Assembly: GCF_002795845.1 (NCBI RefSeq)
Contig: NZ_CP011797.1
Span: 2,007,501-2,071,500 of the forward strand
Origin: Reinekea forsetii
Lineage (GTDB): Bacteria > Pseudomonadota > Gammaproteobacteria > Pseudomonadales > Natronospirillaceae
DNA: 64,000 nt
Direction: 5' to 3'
Shown in pieces: positions 1 to 10,558 of this stretch; the first letter of the stretch is position 1, and the number at the start of each line of letters is the position of its first letter. Below the pieces are notes generated by a model. The model saw nothing but the letters and a program-made list of their open reading frames with translations, did not search any database and was not told the DNA's origin. Made by a program: the position numbers and the translations under genes.

Positions 1-1034
1 AGTTCGGCTTTGGACTGGATCGGAATCTCTTTATTGATGCCGGTGTCGTTCAGCTGCGCTTCGGTCCAGCGCAGGGTCGCCATGAGGCGATCGCGTATCT
101 GGTGCATACAGACCCGATAAGGCGTCTTAGAGCCCTGCCCATAGGTTGCACGAAAGTCCTCATCGGCCACATCCATACTCAGGCGCGCGGCCAGTTGGTT
201 GATATCACGCAGATATAGATCTGCGGCCATCCAGCGGCCCAGGAGGATCACCTCTTTGGTCACTGCATGGGTCACATTGGGATTGCCGTCGCGATCACCA
301 CCCATCCAGGAATAGAAATGAAAGGGGCAGATGTCTTTGGCCAAACTCTGGCCCGTTGTGCGGCGGGCCACCGCATCGAGTTCACGGAGAAAATCGGGCA
401 CCGCGCTCCACAAGGAATTCTCAATCACCGCAAAACCCCATTTCGCTTCGTCGACCGCCGAGGGCCGCTCATCGCGCACCTCATCGGTATACCAGACTTC
501 ATCGATGGTCGAGCGCAAACGCTCCTTGATTTGGTCGATTTCATAGCGAAACAGGTCGGTGCGCGATAAATCGCGCAATGCGTTGGAGACGTTCTCATAT
601 TTGCGAATCAGGGTACGGCGGGTGATCTCGGTGGGATGGGCGGTCAACACCAGTTCTATATTGAGCTCGTTTAGTACCTTAGCGACCTCTGCCTTGCCGT
701 GTTTTTCGGCAATTTGGGCTAAGGTCTCTTCCAGAATATCCCGTTTATCGGACTCGGCACTGGAGAAAAACTGTTGCTCGGCAATATTGGCCAAATTCAG
801 GAACTGGTTAAACGCGCGCGCGATCGGCAAGATATCCTTGTCTTCCAGCGCCGCCATCACATTGATCAGGGGTTGGGCGTCGGCATCATCGGCTTTATTT
901 ACCTGCTTACCCAGGTTGCGGATCTCTTCAACCTTGCGGAACAGCTGGGGCCCGTGGTTCTCCAGCAAGGTGTCACCGAGCAACTCACCGAGCATGCGCA
1001 CATTTAAACGTAAGGTATCGGGTATAACGGTCAT
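1..1034 (-). CDS. ppc: Phosphoenolpyruvate carboxylase, N-terminal part (runs off left edge)
   Basis: About 344 N-terminal codons of PEP carboxylase, which makes oxaloacetate from PEP and bicarbonate to refill the TCA cycle. The translation starts MTVIPDTLRLNVRMLGELLG and contains the active-site signature LVLTAHPTEITRR (catalytic His region) and GGDRDGNPNVT, both diagnostic for the bacterial enzyme. The start at 1034 is preferred because GGAG lies about 8 bases upstream; an in-frame ATG at 1049 has no ribosome site. The family is usually about 880 residues, so more than half the gene lies outside the window. It stands alone, downstream of yqaB on the same strand. Confidence 0.95.
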   Translation of the reverse strand, partial: MTVIPDTLRLNVRMLGELLGDTLLENHGPQLFRKVEEIRNLGKQVNKADDADAQPLINVMAALEDKDILPIARAFNQFLNLANIAEQQFFSSAESDKRDILEETLAQIAEKHGKAEVAKVLNELNIELVLTAHPTEITRRTLIRKYENVSNALRDLSRTDLFRYEIDQIKERLRSTIDEVWYTDEVRDERPSAVDEAKWGFAVIENSLWSAVPDFLRELDAVARRTTGQSLAKDICPFHFYSWMGGDRDGNPNVTHAVTKEVILLGRWMAADLYLRDINQLAARLSMDVADEDFRATYGQGSKTPYRVCMHQIRDRLMATLRWTEAQLNDTGINKEIPIQSKAE

Positions 1035-1089
1035 AGTTGAAAACTCCATTGCGCTCTGGTATTGCGCTTAGTCAGCATGCTAAGAAAAA

Positions 1090-1113
1090 CTTCAACGGCC
1101 CGCACGAGCGGGC
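1090..1113 (-). terminator. Possible terminator between yqaB and ppc
   Basis: On the minus strand a 6-bp GC-rich hairpin (GCCCGC, 4-base loop, GCGGGC at 1098-1113) is followed after a few bases by a short T run. It lies between the stop of yqaB and the start of ppc. The T tract is not immediately adjacent, so the call is weak. Confidence 0.35.
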
Positions 1114-1165
1114 TCCCAGTATAAAACCGCGCGACTGAGAGACCCTCGTCCCCGTCCGTCGGCCA

Positions 1166-1765
1166 TCACTTGATTAAATCGCGCACATCCACGGCGCTCA
1201 TTCCAGCGCTCAAAATAGCCTCAATGCCGATATCGGTATCCTCAAAGGCGACACAGCGTTCCGGCGCCACATTCAGGCGCTGGGCCGCCGCTAAGAAGAC
1301 ATCCGGTGCCGGCTTGTGACGGGCGACATCATCGGCCGTGACCAGCGCATCAAAGTAATGCGCTAGCTCCAGTTGCCCGAGCAACATCTGTGCTCCAGCC
1401 CGACTGCTGCCGGTCGCGATGGCCAGCGGCTTGGTGCCGAAAAACTGTTGCACGATGGCCAGAGTTTCTGCGATCGGCGTCGCCTTGGGCATCAACGCTC
1501 GAGAAAGCCCCTCTTTCATCGCTTTCGCGGCCTGCAGATCGATCTCTAGGCCCGCTTCGGCGGATAAAATCTGCAGTGTTTCAAATGTGGGCACGCCGCC
1601 GAGCTGGTAAAACCGGGGTTTGGAAAAAGGCAGCCGATAGTGCTCGGCGACCTGCTGCCAGGCGATATAATGCAAGGGCATGGTATCGACTAGGGTGCCG
1701 TCCATATCGAAGATTAGGGCGTCCGCTTGCGCCAAGCGATGCTGCAGTTCAGGGCTTAGGCTCAT
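1166..1765 (-). CDS. yqaB: HAD-superfamily phosphatase, YqaB (fructose-1-phosphatase) type
   Basis: A 199-residue HAD subfamily IA hydrolase that dephosphorylates small sugar phosphates in the cytoplasm. Motif I is FDMDGTLVDT (nucleophile and acid Asp near residues 20 and 22), motif II is ATGSS, motif III contains KPAPD, and motif IV is FEDTDIG. The spacing, the HKPAPD block and the C-terminal AVDVRDL block match E. coli YqaB, which acts on fructose-1-phosphate and 6-phosphogluconate. beta-Phosphoglucomutase relatives share the fold, so the substrate is inferred. It is a single gene between the gspD terminator and ppc. Confidence 0.82.
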   Translation of the reverse strand: MSLSPELQHRLAQADALIFDMDGTLVDTMPLHYIAWQQVAEHYRLPFSKPRFYQLGGVPTFETLQILSAEAGLEIDLQAAKAMKEGLSRALMPKATPIAETLAIVQQFFGTKPLAIATGSSRAGAQMLLGQLELAHYFDALVTADDVARHKPAPDVFLAAAQRLNVAPERCVAFEDTDIGIEAILSAGMSAVDVRDLIK

Positions 1766-1888
1766 AGAATCACTTCACTTATACGAGTCAAATAGAATAT
1801 CACGCTTACCGCAGAATGAAATTACGCCAATTCCAACCCGGTCTGCCTGATACTGAGACACTGATCCTTCTTGGGTGTCAGCGCGCAT

Positions 1889-1919
1889 AAAAAAGGCCCG
1901 TCGCAACTGCAATCGGGCC
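1889..1919 (-). terminator. Rho-independent terminator after gspD
   Basis: On the minus strand, stem GGCCCG (1914-1919) pairs with CGGGCC (1895-1900) and is followed directly by six Ts. It begins 25 bases after the gspD stop and ends the gspN-gspC-gspD unit. Confidence 0.8.
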
Positions 1920-1943
1920 CTATTGGATCAAGACTGTTGCGCC

Positions 1944-3917
1944 CTATTCGATCAGAGCATCGGCCGGCTGGATCTGGGATCCGTCTATATAGGTGCCGTC
2001 GAAAACCTCATCGATACTGGGTTGAATCAGACCCAGACCACCGCCTAAGGTTTCGATGCGCAATTCCCAGATGCCATTCATACGCCGTTGGATTAGCGCG
2101 CTAGACTGATCTCGGATAATCGTTGGCCGCAAGATAATCAACAGATTGGTTTTCTCTTTCTTGGTCGATTTAGACTTGAACAGATTCCCGATAATCGGCA
2201 AATGACCCAGTATTGGCACCCGGCTCTCAAATTCCGTGATCCGGTCTGAAATCAGCCCGCCCAAGACAATGGTCGAGCCGTCATTGACCAGAACCTCAGT
2301 TTTCACCTGGCGTTTGCTGGTCACCAAATCGACTGCACCGGCGGTATTCTCTCCTATCAAGGACTCAACCGTCTGATCGACCTCTAGCCGAATCGAACCA
2401 TTCTGTTGCACATGTGGAATCACCGAGAGGGTGGTGCCGACATCCTGACGATTGATGGTAAAGGGGTTATCCGTTGTGCCGCTGCCGCCGGTCTTAAAGG
2501 GCACCGAGCTGCCGACCGTGATAAAGGCTTCGCTGTTGTCGAGCGTCATCACACTGGGCGTCGACAATAGGTTGGTGTTACTTTCCGATTCCAGTGCTTG
2601 GATAATCAGACCAAAGTTTGCCGTGCTACCAAAGGGATCCGCCAAGGCTAGGAAACCACCCGTTGGCACCTGACTGATGGCACCCAGTGCCGAACCGGCG
2701 GTGGTTACCGCCGTACCCACACCCGTCGCCAGCTGCCCCAGGGATGCACCGGCGATGCTCGAACTGGATGAGGCAAACGGCAGGCCATCGACTACCCGCT
2801 CCGGGTTGGTCGCCCATTGCACACCCAAGGCATCGCCGTTGCTGCCGGTCACCTCGACAATGGCGGCTTCGATCAGCACCTGATCGCGGGTCACATCGAG
2901 CTGGGCGATAATAGCTTCAAGCTCGCTCAGCTCAGACGGTTCGGCACGCACAATTAGGGCATTTTGATCTTCATCGGCAAGAATCGATACCGGCTGGCTC
3001 GGCGGCTCACCCTGACCGCCCTGCGCGCCACCCGGAGCGGCGATACCTTTAAGGATTTCAGCCATTTTCTTAGCATCGGCGTTATTGAGGAAAATCACCT
3101 TGTAAGAGGTGTTCTCTTCAGAGGGGGTGTCGAGCTTTTGGATCAGTTCAACAATCTGTGCTCGAGAGTCGGATTCACCCTTGATAATAATTCGGTTGCT
3201 GCGCTCATCACCGACCAGCAAAACGCCTCGGTTAGAACCGGAACTGGAGCGAGCGCCCTGATTACCAGCCACCACGGCCGCGGGTGAGATCCGTTCTAAC
3301 AGGGTAATCATGCCACCAACCCAAGCATGCTTGAGATTGACCACCTCTATTTCTTCGCTGCCGGCCTTATCGAGCAGGTCGATAATTTCCGACAAGCGCT
3401 CAATATTGGTGGCCCGATCCGCGACGATCAGCACATTGGCAGACGGCACACCCGCCAGATGGCCATATTTGGCTACCATGGGCCGCAATATGGGCACCAG
3501 TTCCATGGCCGACGCGTTTTGAATGGGGAATACTCGTGTGATAATGTCTTCACCGACCCGTCCACCCGTGGTTTCAACGTCGATACCGGCGGATTTAATA
3601 TCCGACTGGCCGATAATTTTCACCACATCGCCCGCCACCACGGCGGAGAAACCGTAGACTTCCAGCGTTGCCAAGAAGGTTTCATAGATCTGTGATTGGG
3701 TCATTTCCCGTTCGGAGACCACCGTCACCTTGCCCCGAACGCGCGGGTCGATAATAAAGGTCTTGCCGGTCACCTTAGCGACCAGGTCGATCACTTCCTT
3801 TATTTCAGCATCCTGCATATTCAGCGTGTATTTTTGCTCGGTGGCGGCAAATACCAATGATGCCGAACAAAGGCAGCAGACTACCAAAGCCAATCTAACC
3901 TGAGCGAACAGAGCCAT
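1944..3917 (-). CDS. gspD: Type II secretion secretin GspD
   Basis: A 657-residue outer-membrane secretin, the channel through which the type II system releases folded exoproteins. It has an N-terminal signal peptide (about 25 residues, ending near VFAAT), an N0 domain starting YTLNMQDAEIKEVIDLVAK, N1-N3 repeats, and the C-terminal secretin gate with VPILGHLPIIGNLFKS and LLIILRPTII. The N3/secretin linker is rich in Gly and Ser. Length is typical. It is the last gene of gspN-gspC-gspD, 12 bases after gspC, and is followed by a clear terminator. The cytoplasmic and inner-membrane gsp genes E-M are not in the window. Confidence 0.95.
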   Translation of the reverse strand: MALFAQVRLALVVCCLCSASLVFAATEQKYTLNMQDAEIKEVIDLVAKVTGKTFIIDPRVRGKVTVVSEREMTQSQIYETFLATLEVYGFSAVVAGDVVKIIGQSDIKSAGIDVETTGGRVGEDIITRVFPIQNASAMELVPILRPMVAKYGHLAGVPSANVLIVADRATNIERLSEIIDLLDKAGSEEIEVVNLKHAWVGGMITLLERISPAAVVAGNQGARSSSGSNRGVLLVGDERSNRIIIKGESDSRAQIVELIQKLDTPSEENTSYKVIFLNNADAKKMAEILKGIAAPGGAQGGQGEPPSQPVSILADEDQNALIVRAEPSELSELEAIIAQLDVTRDQVLIEAAIVEVTGSNGDALGVQWATNPERVVDGLPFASSSSSIAGASLGQLATGVGTAVTTAGSALGAISQVPTGGFLALADPFGSTANFGLIIQALESESNTNLLSTPSVMTLDNSEAFITVGSSVPFKTGGSGTTDNPFTINRQDVGTTLSVIPHVQQNGSIRLEVDQTVESLIGENTAGAVDLVTSKRQVKTEVLVNDGSTIVLGGLISDRITEFESRVPILGHLPIIGNLFKSKSTKKEKTNLLIILRPTIIRDQSSALIQRRMNGIWELRIETLGGGLGLIQPSIDEVFDGTYIDGSQIQPADALIE

Positions 3918-3929
3918 GTTCTTTACCTT

Positions 3930-4850
3930 TTAATATGTCGGAATGGTTTGATAGATAGTAAAAGCACGGGAACCACGACGAATTTGAATTTTTATTTCAC
4001 CGCCGGTCTGCAATACCTGATTGAGTAAAACTTGGTCATTTTGGATATTGCCAACGGGCATATCGTTTACCGAGGTCACAATATCTCCTGGCCGCAACCC
4101 CACCATTTGCAGTTGCCGAGCCTGCCGGGTCACCTGATAACCCTCGGCAGAGGGTTCCAGACCCATTTCAGCCACAAACCCTTCTGGGTCTTCATTGGCG
4201 CGTCGATTCACATATTCGACCATGCCTTGCACCTGGGCTTGCAGGTCGGCGCCATTGGCCACATCGGCATTGGCTTGGGACAGGGCTTCACGGAAGGATG
4301 CGGCGGGTGCAGGTGCGTTATTCGCATTGGGATTAACCGATTCCAATATAGCCTCGGTGGCGACCTTTTCGTATCGGAGAATTTCCAACTGGCCGCGACG
4401 ATCGAGAACGATCCGATCACCAAACACTTCGGCCAACACAGCCTGGCCGAACAGATCTTCTCCCACCGCGAACACCTTCCCCGCTCCGCGGCCTTCGCCG
4501 ATCACGGCAAAGCCTTGGCCATCCCCACGCGCCATCACACCCTGAAGGGTTAAGTTGAGTTTTGTTTCCGGTACTTCGACAGCCTGTTTTTCGACTACTT
4601 GGGCGGCAGCAGCGAACGCGCCAAAAAATTCCCGGCTGCCGATGGAGCGACTGATCTCCAGCCAGTCTTGACCTTGACCCGTGCCATCCTGAACCGCCGG
4701 GACCACTTTGGGCGCCACCAGCGGTGCAACGGGCAGCACCGCTAACCAAGTGATTTTCGCCAAGCCGACGCCGCAGGCGATGACCAGCAGCGCCACCAAC
4801 CAACCCTGCACCGGGCGCCAGACATTAATGAGTTGGGCTTTAATATCCAT
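3930..4850 (-). CDS. gspC: Type II secretion inner-membrane protein GspC
   Basis: A 306-residue GspC, which links the inner-membrane platform to the GspD secretin. It has a short cytoplasmic N-terminus, one membrane segment near residues 16-38, a proline-rich linker, the homology region (LNLTLQGVMARGDGQGFAVI) and a C-terminal PDZ domain (GLRPGDIVTSVNDMPVG). The open frame extends 101 codons further upstream, but that stretch lies in gspN. The ATG at 4850 overlaps the gspN stop by one base (TAATG), which fixes the start and suggests translational coupling. Confidence 0.9.
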   Translation of the reverse strand: MDIKAQLINVWRPVQGWLVALLVIACGVGLAKITWLAVLPVAPLVAPKVVPAVQDGTGQGQDWLEISRSIGSREFFGAFAAAAQVVEKQAVEVPETKLNLTLQGVMARGDGQGFAVIGEGRGAGKVFAVGEDLFGQAVLAEVFGDRIVLDRRGQLEILRYEKVATEAILESVNPNANNAPAPAASFREALSQANADVANGADLQAQVQGMVEYVNRRANEDPEGFVAEMGLEPSAEGYQVTRQARQLQMVGLRPGDIVTSVNDMPVGNIQNDQVLLNQVLQTGGEIKIQIRRGSRAFTIYQTIPTY

Positions 4851-5587
4851 TAAAACACCTGCTGGGAAATATCGAACAGGGTCGTGCCATTGCCGGGCAC
4901 CCGAATCGCCATATCCTCGGCTAAGGTGCGCTGCACAGTCAGGGTTGCCAGACCGGCCGGCGTCAACGCTATATTTATATAATCTTGTTGCCGCTCGCCC
5001 TGCGCCCTGAGGGTCCAGCCCTGATCGTTTGAGGCCAACTGCCCAAACAGCGTCGGCACCTGATAATTCTGCACGGTGCGACCCATGGGTATGCCGACCG
5101 GCCCCCCAGACCAGGTCAGGGAGCCATGCAAGGCACCCAATTGTTTGCCCCAACCAACCTCGGCAGAGACTGAGTCCAACTGCAACCGACCGGAAAGGCT
5201 TGCCTTATAGGCGCTGTAAATGGGGGCAAACAGGGTGTCATCGAGGTAGCCGGTTAGATTCTCGATCGCCAAGCCGGCGGGCTTGACCAGTAGTCGACCC
5301 GTTACCGCCATTTGCGCATTTTGCACACTGATCTGGACCGGCAATTTAAGGGACAACAGACCAAGCAACTGAACATCCCAGTCGACTTTGACATAACCGT
5401 AGGATTTTAAGCGGACCAGTGATTCACCTTGCCATAAGGTGCCGTCGGGCTCTTCCAGCGTCACACCCAAACTGGCCAACCTCGGCCCGGCCAATGGCAA
5501 TAACCACTGTAGCGGCGCGAGAGCAGCCAAGGCTAGGCTGTAGCTGATCACTAGCAAAATGACCCATTTTATTTTGACTACCTTCAT
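4850..5587 (-). CDS. gspN: Type II secretion protein GspN
   Basis: A 245-residue protein with one N-terminal membrane segment (residues 7-30) and a beta-rich periplasmic body. The blocks EEPDGTLWQGES and SLTWSGGPVG and the length fit GspN, an accessory inner-membrane protein present in only some type II systems. It is the first gene of gspN-gspC-gspD and overlaps gspC by one base. Assignment rests on sequence resemblance plus the gspC/gspD context. Confidence 0.85.
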   Translation of the reverse strand: MKVVKIKWVILLVISYSLALAALAPLQWLLPLAGPRLASLGVTLEEPDGTLWQGESLVRLKSYGYVKVDWDVQLLGLLSLKLPVQISVQNAQMAVTGRLLVKPAGLAIENLTGYLDDTLFAPIYSAYKASLSGRLQLDSVSAEVGWGKQLGALHGSLTWSGGPVGIPMGRTVQNYQVPTLFGQLASNDQGWTLRAQGERQQDYINIALTPAGLATLTVQRTLAEDMAIRVPGNGTTLFDISQQVF

Positions 5588-5845
5588 GAATACAGTGCAA
5601 TTCCGTCGCGTAATATCGGCCCACAGTCTATAGGAGCCCCCTGCCCATCACAATTGGTTTACATCTATCATACGAGTGAACATTGGCTTTCGAAGGAGTG
5701 AACTCAACTCTTTGAATTTTTCCACCCACAATCTGTGGCGACCAAGTAAACGCCTATTGTCGGGCTTTTGGGTAATACCCGTTCTACATCCGAGTTAAAG
5801 CTCGAGCATTTTTGACTTTTTCAAGGAGAGGGTCGGGGAGAATAG

Positions 5846-5865
5846 ACCCCAAGTATACTTGGGGT
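5846..5865 (-). terminator. Perfect 20-bp palindrome at the end of the catabolic operon
   Basis: ACCCCAAG-TATA-CTTGGGGT is perfectly self-complementary and sits 8 bases after the stop of the LacI-family gene. It is a strong hairpin at the end of the 15-kb operon, though the following T run is poor. A transcript-end or RNA-protecting hairpin is the simplest reading. The remaining 5588-5845 spacer up to gspN shows no gene. Confidence 0.5.
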
Positions 5866-5872
5866 GTGTTGC

Positions 5873-6904
5873 TTAGGCCTTCGCCGTCGACTCGCGCACC
5901 ACCAAGTGCGGTGCAATAAGCCAGCGTTGTTTACTCGGCCAGGGCGAGCCGATTTCCTTGACCAACATTCGGGCAGCCTGCTCTCCGATCTCTTCGAACG
6001 GAACCGATACCGTGGTCAGAGATGGATTTACAATGTCGGCCATGGGCATATCATTGAATCCGCAGATCGAGATATCCTTAGGAATCTGGATATTCAGTTT
6101 ACGACAGGTTTCAATCGCGCCGATGGCCATCAGGTCGTTGGCCGCAATCCAGCCCGTGGCCTTGCCGCCCGATTCTAGGTAATCGCGCGCGCCCACTCGA
6201 CCGGCATCAACACTAAAGGCATAGGTATCGTCCTGATCACAATTAATTATGTCGAACTCGATATTATTTTGCTGACACAGCCACTCGAAGGCCTGACGTC
6301 GCTTTAAGCCCTGTAAAATGGTATCGGGACCGGCGAAGTGGGCCAAGTGACGATGACCCAATGAAATCAAGTGGTTGATCGCCAACTCCATGCCATGCTG
6401 ATCATCGCTTAACACCTGGTGCACCAGATGGCCTTCTTGTATTGACCGATTGGCCAAGACGAGCGGTATTTCCTGCAACAGGCATTCGCTGACACTGCGG
6501 TCTTCTAAAAACGCACTCGCCAAGATCAGTCCATCGACGTTGCGCATCGCTAGACGGCGAACCTCTTCCAAGGCCTCCTCTTGGTTATTATTACTAAACA
6601 CAAAAATAGTGATATAGCCTTGGGTAAACAAGTAGCTTTGGATGCCCTTGATCATGGGCGGAAACACCGGATTGAGAATATCGGGAATCACCACGCCGAT
6701 AACATGGGTTTTTTGATTACGCAGGGCCGCCGCGGCTAAATTGGGGATATAGCCGAGCTCACGGGCACAGTCTCGTACCCGCTTCACCTGGTCCTTACCC
6801 ACCATATGTTCGGTCTCCGGGCTCAAAGCCCGAGAGACCGTGGCAGTGCTTAAGTCCAGTTCCTTTGCAATGTCTTTTATTCGGACTCGCCCATATTTCG
6901 ACAT
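5873..6904 (-). CDS. LacI-family transcriptional regulator
   Basis: A 343-residue regulator. The N-terminal helix-turn-helix and hinge (RIKDIAKELDLSTATVSRAL, then GYIPNLAAAALR) are followed by a periplasmic-binding-protein-like effector domain (HVIGVVIPDILNPVFPPMI onward). It is the last gene of the operon, 18 bases after the dihydrolipoyl dehydrogenase gene. Two LacI-type operators sit at the other end of that operon (20893-20906 and 21084-21097), so self-coupled control of the import and catabolism genes is likely. The effector is presumably the imported compound or an intermediate. Confidence 0.93.
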   Translation of the reverse strand: MSKYGRVRIKDIAKELDLSTATVSRALSPETEHMVGKDQVKRVRDCARELGYIPNLAAAALRNQKTHVIGVVIPDILNPVFPPMIKGIQSYLFTQGYITIFVFSNNNQEEALEEVRRLAMRNVDGLILASAFLEDRSVSECLLQEIPLVLANRSIQEGHLVHQVLSDDQHGMELAINHLISLGHRHLAHFAGPDTILQGLKRRQAFEWLCQQNNIEFDIINCDQDDTYAFSVDAGRVGARDYLESGGKATGWIAANDLMAIGAIETCRKLNIQIPKDISICGFNDMPMADIVNPSLTTVSVPFEEIGEQAARMLVKEIGSPWPSKQRWLIAPHLVVRESTAKA

Positions 6905-6922
6905 CTTAAGCTCTACTCCAAG

Positions 6923-8287
6923 TTATAAATCCGTAAGGCTACCTAACGCTCTTTCTGCCGCAAACGCAATGGTTTCAGACAGGGTCGGATGCGCATGGAT
7001 GGTCAGTGCTAAATCCTCTAGCGTTGCACCCATTTCAATGGCCAAGGTAACCTCCGCCAGCAACTCACCGGCATTTTTCCCAACCAGTGAGCCACCCAAT
7101 ATCCGCCCAGTGGGCTCATCGTAAACCAGTTTGGTCAGGCCATCCTGCCCGCCCGAGGCGAGATTACGGCCGCTCGCCAACCAGGGAAAACTGGACGATT
7201 TAGCCTGATAGCCAGCTGCTTTAGCTGCTTCTACACTGAAACCTATCCAAGCGAATTCCGGCGAGGTATAGGCAACCGACGGAATCAGCTTGGTATCAAG
7301 CTGAACCTTGTGTCCCGCGATCACTTCGGCGGCGATCTTGCCTTGATGCGTGGCTCTGTGGGCCAGCATCGGCATGCCCGTAACATCCCCTATAGCAAAA
7401 ATATGCTTAACCGTGGTTCTGCTTTGAGCATCGACATCGATAATATCGCCGCGGCTAAGGGTCAGACCTGCGGCTTCAATATTCACTTTTCCGGCGTTGG
7501 AGCGTCGACCAACCGCAGAAATAACAATATCCGCTTCAATCGTCGTGTCTTTTGATGTTGTTAGGCGGATCCCGGCGCTGCTGGTTTCAATATCAACAAC
7601 TGCAGTGCCAAAATGGAACTCACAGCCCTGCTGGACCATTGCCTTATGTAACACCTTCGCAGATTCAGCATCCGCATCAGGCAGCATTGTATCGGCTAAC
7701 TCTACTAGAGTCACCTTACTGCCTAAGGCAGCGTACAGGGTTGCCATCTCTAAGCCGATAATACCGGCGCCCACAATGGTCAACCGCTGCGGTATTTCAG
7801 GCAATTCCAGCGCTCGGGTCGAATCCCAAATACGGGCATCCACTGGCCAGTTCGGTAGACTGACCGGGGTCGATCCGACCGCGATAATGACGTGGTCGAA
7901 ATCAATAGTTTCACCCTCGACCGACACACTATTGGGGCCGGTAAAGCGTGCTTCCCCTTGATGCACGGTGACCTTGCGTCGACGCGCGATTCCACCCAGG
8001 CCCCCGGTCAGCTTACCGACCAGCGAGTCCTTATGAGCGCGCACCTTATCCAAGTCGATCTCAGGCTCGGAGAAGGTGATCCCGAGTTCCGAGGCATGCT
8101 TGGCTTCGCGAATCACTTCAGCAACATGCAGCAGTGCCTTGGAGGGGATACAGCCTTCATTTAGACACACGCCACCGATGGAGTCGCGTTTGTCGACTAA
8201 AACAACATTAAGCCCCAGATCTGCCGCGCGAAAGGCCGCCGCATACCCGCCAGGACCACTGCCTATTACTAATAATTCTGTTTTCAT
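6923..8287 (-). CDS. lpdA: Dihydrolipoyl dehydrogenase (E3)
   Basis: A 454-residue flavoprotein that reoxidises the lipoyl arm of 2-oxoacid or acetoin dehydrogenase complexes with NAD+. It has the N-terminal FAD motif GSGPGGYAAAFRAADLG, the redox disulfide GGVCLNEGCIPSK (Cys41/Cys46), the NAD-binding GAGIIGLEMATLYAALGS, the second FAD motif AIGDV, and the C-terminal catalytic HAHPTLSE. There is no lipoyl extension. It is co-transcribed with E2, aldehyde dehydrogenase and E1 genes, with a 6-base gap from E2, so it is a dedicated E3. Confidence 0.93.
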   Translation of the reverse strand: MKTELLVIGSGPGGYAAAFRAADLGLNVVLVDKRDSIGGVCLNEGCIPSKALLHVAEVIREAKHASELGITFSEPEIDLDKVRAHKDSLVGKLTGGLGGIARRRKVTVHQGEARFTGPNSVSVEGETIDFDHVIIAVGSTPVSLPNWPVDARIWDSTRALELPEIPQRLTIVGAGIIGLEMATLYAALGSKVTLVELADTMLPDADAESAKVLHKAMVQQGCEFHFGTAVVDIETSSAGIRLTTSKDTTIEADIVISAVGRRSNAGKVNIEAAGLTLSRGDIIDVDAQSRTTVKHIFAIGDVTGMPMLAHRATHQGKIAAEVIAGHKVQLDTKLIPSVAYTSPEFAWIGFSVEAAKAAGYQAKSSSFPWLASGRNLASGGQDGLTKLVYDEPTGRILGGSLVGKNAGELLAEVTLAIEMGATLEDLALTIHAHPTLSETIAFAAERALGSLTDL

Positions 8288-8293
8288 CTCGCC

Positions 8294-9106
8294 TTACACC
8301 ATCAGTCGTTGAGGTTCGGTCAAATATTTGCAAATTTGACGTGTGAACCGAGCCGCATCTGCTCCGTTAATAACCCTATGGTCGTAACTGAGATCCAGTG
8401 GTAAACGCAATTCCGGCAAAAACTCGGTGCCGTTCCAAACCGGTTCCGTGACCATGGGCGTAACACCCAGGATAGCGACCTCGGGCGGATTGACGATGGG
8501 GGTAAAATAGGTGCCACCGATATTGCCCAAACTGGTGATCGACATCGATGCGCCACCCATCTGCTCGGCTTTTAGGCGCTTCGATTTGGCTGCCAACGCT
8601 AGGACATTAATTTCCTCAGCGATGGCCACAATTCCCTTTTGGTCTGCATTGCGAATCACGGGTACAACTAAGCCATAGTCGGTGTCAACGGCGATGCCGA
8701 TGTGCACATAGTGCTTTTGGATGAGCGTTTGACCGTCTGCACTTAGTGAGGTATTGAACTTGGGCATCTCTTGCAATGCCTTGGCCAACGCCTTAACCAA
8801 AAATGCCAGCACCGACAATTTCACACCGCGCGCCTGCATTTCGCCTTTTAGGCCCTTGCGAAATTGCTCCAGCAAGTCCACAGAGGCTTTGTCGCCATGG
8901 GTCACGCTGGGAATCAATTGGATCGATGCTTGCAGGTTGCCAGCCGACACCAAGGCCATCTTGGACATCGGTACTTCAGTCACCGCACCATACTGGCTGT
9001 GATCGACCTGCCAATATTGCTGGCCGTCTGGCGTCGCCTTGACCGAATGACCGGCAAAGCTCCGCGCTCGTTGTGACGGAGACCCGTCCGGTATCATGTT
9101 AATCAT
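8294..9106 (-). CDS. E2 acyltransferase catalytic domain, stand-alone (no lipoyl domain)
   Basis: About 270 residues equal to the catalytic core of a dihydrolipoamide acyltransferase. The motif DHRVINGADAARF (His at about residue 243) lies 32 residues from the C-terminus, and SITSLGNIGGTYFTPIVNPP is characteristic. There is no lipoyl or E1/E3-binding domain at all; those are on the protein at 10559-11551. The chosen ATG at 9106 has GGTGAG 5 bases upstream; the longer frame would need TTG (9118) or GTG (9115) inside the end of the aldehyde dehydrogenase gene. It probably forms the acyltransferase core of the complex encoded here. Confidence 0.85.
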   Translation of the reverse strand: MINMIPDGSPSQRARSFAGHSVKATPDGQQYWQVDHSQYGAVTEVPMSKMALVSAGNLQASIQLIPSVTHGDKASVDLLEQFRKGLKGEMQARGVKLSVLAFLVKALAKALQEMPKFNTSLSADGQTLIQKHYVHIGIAVDTDYGLVVPVIRNADQKGIVAIAEEINVLALAAKSKRLKAEQMGGASMSITSLGNIGGTYFTPIVNPPEVAILGVTPMVTEPVWNGTEFLPELRLPLDLSYDHRVINGADAARFTRQICKYLTEPQRLMV

Positions 9107-9111
9107 TGCGC

Positions 9112-10548
<1,437 letters not shown>

Positions 10549-10558
10549 AACACTAATC